7,582 nt of DNA, from the NCBI GenBank assembly GCA_024645155.1, contig JAHEGF010000103.1:1-7582 (forward strand). The letters run 5' to 3'. The stretch is from Phyllobacteriaceae bacterium (lineage in GTDB: Bacteria > Pseudomonadota > Alphaproteobacteria > Rhizobiales > Rhizobiaceae). The position numbers and the translations under genes were made by a program. A model generated the notes under the pieces. The model searched no databases. It saw only the letters and a program-made list of their open reading frames with translations, and was not told the DNA's origin. Below are positions 1 through 5,675 of this stretch, piece after piece (position 1 is the stretch's first letter; each line of letters opens with the position of its first letter).

Positions 1-1
1 C

Positions 2-571
2 GATCCCGGCGATCCGAACGCATTGTTCCTTCTTGAAGGCATGATGGAAGTGATCGGCGACGACGTGAATTCCGGCAAGATCAAGATTGTCGGCGAAGCG
101 TTCTCCGATGGCTGGAAGCCTGACAACGCCCAGAAAAACATGGAACAGATCCTGACCGCCAACAACAATAATGTTGATGCGGTGCTCGCCGAAAACGACG
201 GCATGGCCGGCGGTGTCATTGCGGCCCTTACCGCCCAGGGACTGGCCGTACCGGTCGGTGGCCAGGACGGTGACCATGCCGCGCTCAATCGTGTTGCCCG
301 CGGCACGCAGACCGTTTCGGTGTGGAAAGATGCACGCCAGCTCGGCAAGGCGGCAGGCGACATCGCAGCCATGCTTGCCGACGGCAAGATGATGGATGCA
401 ATCCCCAACGCGGTCAAATGGTCCGGCGGGGCAAAGGGCGTCGAAATGAACGCGATCTTCCTTGCTCCCACACCGATCACGAAAGACAACATCAACGTTG
501 TCATCGAGGCCGGACACATCGCCAAGGACAAGGTCTGTGAAGGCGCGATGGCTGGAGTAAACGGCTGCTGA
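2..571 (+). CDS. xylF: XylF, periplasmic D-xylose-binding protein (C-terminal part, 5' end outside window)
   Basis: This is the substrate-binding protein of a xylose ABC importer; it binds D-xylose in the periplasm and delivers it to the XylH permease. The frame is open from base 2 to the TGA at 569-571, giving 189 residues, about the C-terminal half of a 330-370 aa protein. Visible similarities to Escherichia coli XylF (recalled, not aligned by program) are SGKIKIVGE then DGWKPDNA (residues 24-42), the run TANNNNVDAV (52-61), AENDGMAGG (63-71), GGQDGDHAAL (86-95) and RGTQTVSVWK (99-108). These are hallmark segments of the periplasmic-binding-protein type I (ribose/galactose/xylose) fold, and the Asp residues in the END and GQDGD motifs are expected sugar contacts. 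The signal peptide lies off the window. Two cysteines sit near the end (residues 178 and 189). xylH follows in the same direction after 130 bp, which supports the xylose assignment. Confidence 0.93.
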   Translation, partial: DPGDPNALFLLEGMMEVIGDDVNSGKIKIVGEAFSDGWKPDNAQKNMEQILTANNNNVDAVLAENDGMAGGVIAALTAQGLAVPVGGQDGDHAALNRVARGTQTVSVWKDARQLGKAAGDIAAMLADGKMMDAIPNAVKWSGGAKGVEMNAIFLAPTPITKDNINVVIEAGHIAKDKVCEGAMAGVNGC

Positions 572-598
572 GCCAGCCTGGCCACCAGTAAAAAAATC

Positions 599-627
599 CT
601 GCGCCGGCCAAGTTCTTGCCGGCGCAG
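599..627. terminator. Perfect inverted repeat in the xylF-xylH gap; intrinsic-terminator layout on the minus strand
   Basis: A 10-bp perfect GC-rich stem, CTGCGCCGGC (599-608) and GCCGGCGCAG (618-627), encloses a 9-nt loop. On the plus strand no T-tract follows, and a run of seven A (590-596) precedes the stem. Read on the minus strand, the stem is followed by GA and then seven T, which is a textbook Rho-independent terminator. For the plus-strand operon it is better explained as an intercistronic stem-loop that protects the 3' end of xylF mRNA or lowers readthrough into the permease genes. That arrangement is common after binding-protein genes, which are needed in excess. The structure is seen directly; the function is inferred. 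Confidence 0.6.
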
Positions 628-688
628 TCCTGCCAGAAGACTGTGCAGAACGTTTCCGGTATGCTTATTGCACCGGCTTTGCATATTT

Positions 689-695
689 GGGGGAA
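689..695 (+). promoter_or_regulatory. Shine-Dalgarno of xylH; decides the GTG start
   Basis: The purine run GGGGGAA ends 6 nt before the GTG at 702-704. It would lie inside the reading frame if the TTG at 687 were used, and no comparable purine-rich site precedes that TTG. This favours GTG 702 as the xylH start. Confidence 0.6.
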
Positions 696-701
696 TCGGG
701 T

Positions 702-2024
702 GTGACAATCATTCAGCAGGAAGTTGGTGCCGCCAAGGTCGAGAACGAAGGCACATTCACGAAATTTCTCAGGGCAACAGAAATCGATGTCCGCCTGCTC
801 GGAATGATCGCGGCATTGCTTTTGATCTGGATCGGATTTCACCTCTACGGCCAGCTTGTCTACGGGTTCGGCGCGTTTCTGACGCCGAGAAACCTGTGGA
901 ACCTGTCCGTACAGACTGCCTCGATCGGTGTCATGGCAACGGGCATGGTCCTGGTTATCGTTACACGCCATATCGACCTGTCGGTTGGATCGATTCTCGG
1001 GTTCTGCGCCATGTCGATGGCCATCATCCAGGTCTGGATACTTCCCGAGTTCCTCGGACTGGGTCATCCGGCCATCTGGATCATCACCGTTTTGTGCGGA
1101 CTGGTGATCGGTACGGTAATCGGCGGGTTCCACGGGTTCCTCGTTGCCTATCTCGGTATACCGGCATTTATTGTCACGCTCGGAGGTTTGCTGGTGTGGC
1201 GCGGCGCGGCGTTCATCCTGGCGCGTGGCGAAACCATCTCGCCGGTCGATGCTACATTCTCGCTTTTGGGCGGCGGCCCCTATGGCGCCATTGGTGCGTG
1301 GGGAAGCTGGCTGGTCGGCATCGTCGCCTGCGCCGGCATCATTGGAATGCTTTTCAGCGGGCGCAAACAGCGCAAGCGCTTCAAGTTCCCGTTGCGGCCG
1401 ATGTGGGCGGAAGTATTTCTCGGCGCGGTCGGCTGCGGGCTTTCGCTGGGATTTGTGATGCTGGTCAATTCCTACCCCTGGCCGAAGGGCATCGTTCGCC
1501 AATATGTAAAAGCCAACAACATCGACACGCCGGTCAACGAACTTTTCATTTCACACGGATTTGCCATTCCGGTGCTGATCCTGATGGCGGTCGGGATCAT
1601 CATGACCTTCCTGACACTGCGGACGCGATTTGGCCGCTATGTCTTTGCCATCGGCGGCAATCCCGAGGCGGCCGAACTTGCCGGCATCAACACCAAATGG
1701 GTAACCGTCAAGATATTCGCCCTGATGGGATTCCTTTGCAGTTTGTCGGCGGTTATCGCAAGCGCCCGGCTCAATTCCGCAACCAACAACCTGGGCACAC
1801 TTGACGAATTGTATGTCATAGCCGCGGCAGTGATCGGCGGGACGTCATTTGCGGGCGGTATCGGCACGATTTACGGCGCCATACTCGGTGCGGTCGTCAT
1901 GCAGTCCCTGCAAACCGGCATGGTTCTGATCGGATTTGACGCGGCCATCCAGCAGATGGTGGTGGGTTCGGTTCTCGTGACCGCAGTATGGGTCGACACA
2001 ATCTATCGCCGCCGGGCGAAATAG
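702..2024 (+). CDS. xylH: XylH, inner-membrane permease of the xylose ABC transporter
   Basis: This is the transmembrane subunit, presumably a homodimer, that moves xylose from XylF across the inner membrane. The protein has 440 aa from the GTG start and about ten hydrophobic segments, roughly at residues 33-50, 75-90, 93-113, 123-147, 152-173, 200-219, 236-256, 286-306, 336-356 and 370-435 (the last covers more than one helix). Family BPD_transp_2 marks are IDLSVGSILG (91-100), the cytoplasmic EAA-like loop GGNPEAAELAGI (318-329), which should contact the ATPase, and VIGGTSFAGGIGTIYGA (377-393). The N-terminal 30 residues are soluble and charged. It is longer than E. coli XylH (393 aa), mostly because of extra sequence at about 257-285, predicted periplasmic. 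The stop is 11 bp before xylG. An in-frame TTG at 687 would add five residues. The context with xylG, xylB and xylA makes xylose the likely substrate. Confidence 0.93.
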   Translation: MTIIQQEVGAAKVENEGTFTKFLRATEIDVRLLGMIAALLLIWIGFHLYGQLVYGFGAFLTPRNLWNLSVQTASIGVMATGMVLVIVTRHIDLSVGSILGFCAMSMAIIQVWILPEFLGLGHPAIWIITVLCGLVIGTVIGGFHGFLVAYLGIPAFIVTLGGLLVWRGAAFILARGETISPVDATFSLLGGGPYGAIGAWGSWLVGIVACAGIIGMLFSGRKQRKRFKFPLRPMWAEVFLGAVGCGLSLGFVMLVNSYPWPKGIVRQYVKANNIDTPVNELFISHGFAIPVLILMAVGIIMTFLTLRTRFGRYVFAIGGNPEAAELAGINTKWVTVKIFALMGFLCSLSAVIASARLNSATNNLGTLDELYVIAAAVIGGTSFAGGIGTIYGAILGAVVMQSLQTGMVLIGFDAAIQQMVVGSVLVTAVWVDTIYRRRAK

Positions 2025-2030
2025 GGAGAA
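2024..2030 (+). promoter_or_regulatory. Shine-Dalgarno of xylG
   Basis: GGGAGAA begins at the last base of the xylH stop codon and ends 5 nt before the ATG at 2036-2038. It supports that ATG over upstream in-frame start codons, such as the ATG at 1988 inside the end of xylH. Confidence 0.6.
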
Positions 2031-2035
2031 CTGGC

Positions 2036-2824
2036 ATGCCGGAGAATGCGCGCAATACACCCCTGGTCGAGCTGCGGGACATTTCGATAGCGTTTGGCGG
2101 CATCAAGGCCGTGGATCATGCGTCGATCGATCTTTTTCCCGGGGAAGTGGTCGGATTGCTGGGCCACAACGGCGCCGGAAAATCGACACTAATCAAGATC
2201 CTGTCGGGCGCCTACAAACGCGATTCCGGGCAAATATTCATCAATGGCGAAGAAGCCCACATCGCCAATCCGCGCGACGCAAAAGCCTACGGGATAGAGA
2301 CGATTTACCAGACACTTGCCCTGGCCGACAATGTAGATGCGGCGGCCAACCTTTACCTTGGCCGCGAATTGGGCACCGCTATCGGCACGCTCGACGACGT
2401 CGCCATGGAGGCTGCCGCCCGCGAGGTCATGGGCCGCCTCAATCCGAATTTCCAACGCTTCAAGGATCCGGTCAGCAAGCTTTCGGGCGGACAGCGGCAG
2501 TCGGTTGCGATCGCGCGTGCCATCCTGTTCAACGCCCGTATCCTGATCATGGACGAGCCGACAGCCGCACTCGGTCCCCAGGAGACAGAACAGGTCGGCG
2601 ATCTGATCAAGCAGTTGAAGAAGGAGGGTATCGGCATTTTCCTGATCTCCCACGACATTCATGACGTATTCGACCTGGCGGACCGGGTGGCTGTCATGAA
2701 AAACGGCCAGATGGTCGGCCATGCCAATACCTCCGACGTGACCAAGGATGAGGTTTTAGGCATGATCATTCTCGGCAAATGCCCGGATGGCGCAATCAAG
2801 GGACCAGGCGCCATCGCCGCATGA
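2036..2824 (+). CDS. xylG: XylG-type ATP-binding subunit of the xylose ABC transporter (single cassette)
   Basis: This is the cytoplasmic ATPase that powers XylH. The 262-aa protein holds one complete ABC cassette: Walker A GHNGAGKST (43-51), Q-loop glutamine in IYQ (Q92), signature LSGGQ (149-153), Walker B ILIMDE (169-174, catalytic E174), D-loop after it, and the switch histidine in ISHD (H206). All catalytic positions are present. E. coli XylG, RbsA and MglA are fused double cassettes of about 500 aa. A single cassette is normal for many rhizobial CUT2 importers (for example FrcA of the fructose system), so this is not a truncation: the C-terminus ends naturally and the stop overlaps the next start. 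It presumably acts as a homodimer. Automated annotation may call it simply sugar ABC transporter ATP-binding protein. The xylose role rests on neighbours. Confidence 0.92.
   Translation: MPENARNTPLVELRDISIAFGGIKAVDHASIDLFPGEVVGLLGHNGAGKSTLIKILSGAYKRDSGQIFINGEEAHIANPRDAKAYGIETIYQTLALADNVDAAANLYLGRELGTAIGTLDDVAMEAAAREVMGRLNPNFQRFKDPVSKLSGGQRQSVAIARAILFNARILIMDEPTAALGPQETEQVGDLIKQLKKEGIGIFLISHDIHDVFDLADRVAVMKNGQMVGHANTSDVTKDEVLGMIILGKCPDGAIKGPGAIAA
2821..2824 (+). other. xylG/xylB ATGA start-stop overlap
   Basis: The xylB ATG (2821-2823) overlaps the xylG TGA (2822-2824) in the sequence ATGA. No strong Shine-Dalgarno precedes this ATG, only a weak purine patch AAGGGA near 2798-2803, so xylB is probably translated by coupling to xylG. 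This also ties transport and kinase into one transcript. Confidence 0.8.
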
Positions 2825-4278
2825 CTTATCTCGGCCTCGATCTGGGGACATCCGGCGTAAAAGCACTGTTGATGGACGCCGGTCAGGTGATCGTCGCGTC
2901 GGCCGCATCGCCCCTTGATGTCGCCCGTCCGCACGCGGGTTGGTCCGAGCAGGATCCGTCCAAATGGATATCAGCTGCCGAAGCGGCTGTCGGGCAATTG
3001 CGCGCCACGCATCAAAACGAACTTGCAGCGGTCAGGGGTATCGGCCTGTCCGGTCAGATGCACGGTGCGACCCTGCTCGACAAATCCGCCGCTGTTCTCA
3101 ATCCGTGCATCTTGTGGAACGACACAAGGAGCCATGCCGAAGCGGCGGAACTCGACGCCGATCCGGTTTTCCGGAAAATTACCGGCAATATCGTTTTTCC
3201 CGGTTTTACAGCGCCAAAACTTGTCTGGATCAGGAACAACCGGCCGGATATTTTTTCACGGGTTGCCACGGTCCTTCTGCCCAAGGATTACCTCAGGCTT
3301 TGGCTGACCGGCGAGCGTGTCAGCGAAATGTCGGATGCGTCCGGCACCGCATGGCTTGACACCGGCAAGCGGCAATGGTCCGAAGATCTTCTTGCCGCAA
3401 GTGACATGCGGCCGGAACAGATGCCGTCGCTTGTCGAGGGCTCGCAGGCTTCCGGCCGGTTGCGCGCGGAACTTGCCGCGTCATGGGGGATGGATGGCGG
3501 TGTTGTGGTCGCCGGAGGTGCGGGCGACAATGCCGCCTCGGCAATCGGCATGGGAACGATCAAGGCCGGTTCGGCCTTCGTGTCGCTGGGCACGTCAGGT
3601 GTGCTGTTTGCGGCAAACGAGCGTTACCTGCCCAATCCCGAAAGCGCCGTTCATGCGTTTTGCCATGCGATTCCCGGCACCTGGCACCAGATGGGCGTGA
3701 TCCTGTCGGCAACCGAGGCGCTGAACTGGTTTGCCGAAATTGCCGGCAAGGACAGCGCAGAACTGACCGCCGAACTGGGCTCCAGACTGCGGCCGCCATC
3801 GGACGTCGTGTTTCTGCCCTACCTTTCAGGCGAACGGACACCGCACAATGATGCGCGCATCCGCGGCATGTTTGCCGGGCTTGCAAGGACGGCATCGCGC
3901 GCCGACCTGACACAATCGGTACTCGAAGGCGTGGCATTTGCCATCCGCGACAGCCTTGAAGCGTTGCGAAGTGCCGGAACCGTGCTTGAGCGCGTGACCG
4001 CGGTGGGAGGCGGATCGCGTTCGCAATACTGGCTCCAGGTGCTTTCCTCGGTGCTGAACATGCCTGTCGATGTACCAGCCGACGGCGATTTCGGCGCCGC
4101 GTTCGGGGCCGCGAGATTGGGCCTGATCGCTACCGAAAACGCGGAGATCAACGAGGTCTGCAAACCGCCGCCGATAGCGCGCACCATCGCGCCCGATCCG
4201 GCGCTGACAGGTCAGTTCAACGATACCTACGCAAAGTACCGCGCCCTTTACCCGGCGCTCAAAACCGTTCGACTGTAA
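2821..4278 (+). CDS. xylB: XylB, D-xylulokinase (FGGY family)
   Basis: It phosphorylates D-xylulose to D-xylulose 5-phosphate with ATP in the cytoplasm, the second step of the isomerase pathway. The length of 485 aa matches E. coli XylB (484 aa). Visible marks are the N-terminal phosphate-binding loop GLDLGTSGVKALL (5-17), WSEQDP (41-46), the substrate motif GQMHGATLLD (78-87), ILWNDTR (97-103), PGFTAPKLVW (127-136), LLPKDYLRL (152-160), and GGAGDNAASAIG (232-243), in which D236 aligns with the catalytic aspartate of E. coli XylB (D233). Further marks are SLGTSGV (255-261), FLPYLSGERTPHN (331-343) and the second nucleotide-binding motif VGGGSRS (395-401). GQMHG together with PYLSGERTPHN points to xylulokinase rather than glycerol, gluconate or ribulose kinases. 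The start was chosen at the ATGA overlap; an upstream in-frame ATG at 2779 lies inside xylG and is unlikely. xylA follows after 11 bp. Confidence 0.96.
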   Translation: MTYLGLDLGTSGVKALLMDAGQVIVASAASPLDVARPHAGWSEQDPSKWISAAEAAVGQLRATHQNELAAVRGIGLSGQMHGATLLDKSAAVLNPCILWNDTRSHAEAAELDADPVFRKITGNIVFPGFTAPKLVWIRNNRPDIFSRVATVLLPKDYLRLWLTGERVSEMSDASGTAWLDTGKRQWSEDLLAASDMRPEQMPSLVEGSQASGRLRAELAASWGMDGGVVVAGGAGDNAASAIGMGTIKAGSAFVSLGTSGVLFAANERYLPNPESAVHAFCHAIPGTWHQMGVILSATEALNWFAEIAGKDSAELTAELGSRLRPPSDVVFLPYLSGERTPHNDARIRGMFAGLARTASRADLTQSVLEGVAFAIRDSLEALRSAGTVLERVTAVGGGSRSQYWLQVLSSVLNMPVDVPADGDFGAAFGAARLGLIATENAEINEVCKPPPIARTIAPDPALTGQFNDTYAKYRALYPALKTVRL

Positions 4279-4284
4279 GGAGAT
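4278..4284 (+). promoter_or_regulatory. Strong Shine-Dalgarno of xylA overlapping the xylB stop
   Basis: AGGAGAT, within TAAGGAGAT, begins at the last base of the xylB TAA and lies 7 nt (from GGAG) before the ATG at 4290. It is the best ribosome-binding site in the window, close to the anti-SD complement. This suggests high translation of the isomerase, the pathway's catalytically slow step. Confidence 0.75.
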
Positions 4285-4289
4285 ATCCG

Positions 4290-5612
4290 ATGCCTACCGG
4301 CTTTTTTGGCGACGTGCAGAAAATCCCGTTCGAAGGACGCGACAGCGACAACCCGCTGGCATTTCGCGACTATGATCCCGACGAGATGGTGCTTGGGAAA
4401 CGCATGGAAGACCATCTGCGTTTTGCCGTTTGCTACTGGCACAATTTCTGCTGGCCGGGCAACGACCCGTTTGGCGGGCAGACATTTGAGCGGCCGTGGT
4501 TCAGCGACCGCATGGGCGACACGATGGAGGCGGCAAGGCTGAAAGCGGATGTGGCGTTTGAGATGTTTCAGGCGCTCGGCGTGCCCTATTATTGCTTCCA
4601 TGATGCCGATGTCCGCCCCGAAGGCCGCGATTTCGCCGCGAACACCAGGAATCTCAACGAGATCGTCGACTATCTTGCCGAAAAGCAGGCACAAAGCGGC
4701 GTGAAGCTTCTTTGGGGCACGGCAAACCTTTTCTCGCACCGCAGATACATGGCCGGGGCGGCAACCAATCCCGATCCGCAAGTGTTTGCCTTTGCCGCGG
4801 CAACGGTAAAAACCTGCGTTGATGCCACGCAGCGCCTTGGCGGCGAGAATTATGTGCTTTGGGGCGGGCGCGAGGGCTACGAGACACTTTTGAACACCGA
4901 CCCCGGACAGGAGGACAGGCAGCTTGGCCGCTTCCTCAACATGGTCGTGGAATATAAGCACAAGACAGGATTTGCCGGCACGATCCTGATCGAACCGAAG
5001 CCGCAGGAACCGACCAAGCACCAGTATGATTACGATGTCGCAAGCGTCTACGGTTTCCTGAAACGGCACGGCCTTGAAAACGAGGTCAAGGTCAACATCG
5101 AGCAGGGCCATGCGATCCTTGCCGGTCATTCCTTCGAGCACGAACTGGCATTGGCCAATGCGCTCGGCATTTTCGGGTCCATCGACATGAACCGCAACGA
5201 CTATCAATCAGGATGGGACACCGACCAGTTTCCAAACAACGCGCCGGAAATGGCGCTCGCCTACTACCAGATCCTGCTCGGCGGCGGGTTTGACACCGGC
5301 GGCACGAATTTCGATGCGAAACTCAGGCGGCAATCGCTTGATCCCGAGGACCTTCTCATCGCCCATGTCGGCGGCATGGACATGTGCGCGCGCGGACTTC
5401 GTGCGGCTGCGAAAATGATCGAGGACGGGGTATTATCCAGCTTCGTTCGCGATCGCTACGCGGGATGGCAGGAAGACGTCCCGCAAAAATTGCTGTCCGG
5501 CGACTGGTCGCTCGACAAGGTCGCCGAGTGGGTCGAACAGTCCGGCATCAACCCGGCACCAAAGTCCGGCAAGCAGGAATATCTGGAGAATATCGTCAAT
5601 CGCTACGTGTAA
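4290..5612 (+). CDS. xylA: XylA, D-xylose isomerase (class II)
   Basis: It interconverts D-xylose and D-xylulose in the cytoplasm using two divalent metal ions (Mg, Mn or Co), and acts as a tetramer in the family. The protein is 440 aa, exactly the length of E. coli XylA and typical of class II, which carries an extra N-terminal stretch compared with class I of about 390 aa. Both family signatures are present: FHDADVRPEG (103-112), with catalytic H104 and D107, and IEPKPQEP (234-241), with metal ligand E235 and K237. Further metal ligands are visible as E271 and H274 in NIEQGH, D299 in SIDMNRND, D310 and D312 in GWDTDQFP, and D342 in GGTNFDAKLRR. No key residue is missing. It is the last gene of the xyl transcript, and the next gene converges on it. 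E. coli has xylA before xylB; here the order is reversed. Confidence 0.97.
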   Translation: MPTGFFGDVQKIPFEGRDSDNPLAFRDYDPDEMVLGKRMEDHLRFAVCYWHNFCWPGNDPFGGQTFERPWFSDRMGDTMEAARLKADVAFEMFQALGVPYYCFHDADVRPEGRDFAANTRNLNEIVDYLAEKQAQSGVKLLWGTANLFSHRRYMAGAATNPDPQVFAFAAATVKTCVDATQRLGGENYVLWGGREGYETLLNTDPGQEDRQLGRFLNMVVEYKHKTGFAGTILIEPKPQEPTKHQYDYDVASVYGFLKRHGLENEVKVNIEQGHAILAGHSFEHELALANALGIFGSIDMNRNDYQSGWDTDQFPNNAPEMALAYYQILLGGGFDTGGTNFDAKLRRQSLDPEDLLIAHVGGMDMCARGLRAAAKMIEDGVLSSFVRDRYAGWQEDVPQKLLSGDWSLDKVAEWVEQSGINPAPKSGKQEYLENIVNRYV

Positions 5613-5654
5613 ATCGGGCGGCGATTGTCACCGGGAACTGGCGGCACACACAGA

Positions 5655-5675
5655 TCGCCGGGATCAACCCGGTGG
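5655..5675. terminator. Weak hairpin at the convergent xylA / GH42 junction
   Basis: The inverted repeat CCGGG (5658-5662) / CCCGG (5668-5672) has a 5-nt loop, and on the plus-strand RNA it can extend by three pairs, two of them G-U wobbles. No T-run follows on either strand, so it is not a clear Rho-independent terminator. It is, however, the only stem-loop I found near the ends of these two converging genes. The minus-strand GH42 stop codon (5664-5666) lies in its loop. The rest of the 51-bp gap (5613-5663) shows nothing recognisable. Confidence 0.25.

Noticed and set aside
662..690. Possible promoter (TTGCAC at 668 and CATATT at 682) just before xylH
   Set aside because: The spacing between the two elements is only 8 bp, far from the usual 16-18, so it does not make a sigma-70 type promoter.
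501..1502. Long minus-strand open frame (333 codons) antisense to the end of xylF and to xylH
   Set aside because: It lacks recognisable domains, is rich in Arg, Asp, Gln and His, and mirrors the third-position bias of the xylH frame. It also runs through the intercistronic hairpin. It is a shadow frame.
668..1804. Long plus-strand open frame (378 codons) overlapping xylH in another frame
   Set aside because: The composition is heavy in Arg, His, Gly and Cys with no motif, while the overlapping frame encodes clear BPD_transp_2 motifs and hydrophobic helices.
1988..2035. Upstream in-frame ATG start for xylG inside the end of xylH
   Set aside because: The added 16 residues do not look like the start of an ABC ATPase, and a good Shine-Dalgarno is placed for ATG 2036.
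2189..2722. Minus-strand open frame of 177 codons opposite xylG
   Set aside because: It sits directly opposite the Walker A to H-loop region, and its composition is that of a complementary shadow.
4248..5207. Minus-strand open frame of 319 codons opposite xylA
   Set aside because: xylA has every catalytic and metal-binding residue in the plus frame; the antisense frame has no recognisable family and no credible start region.
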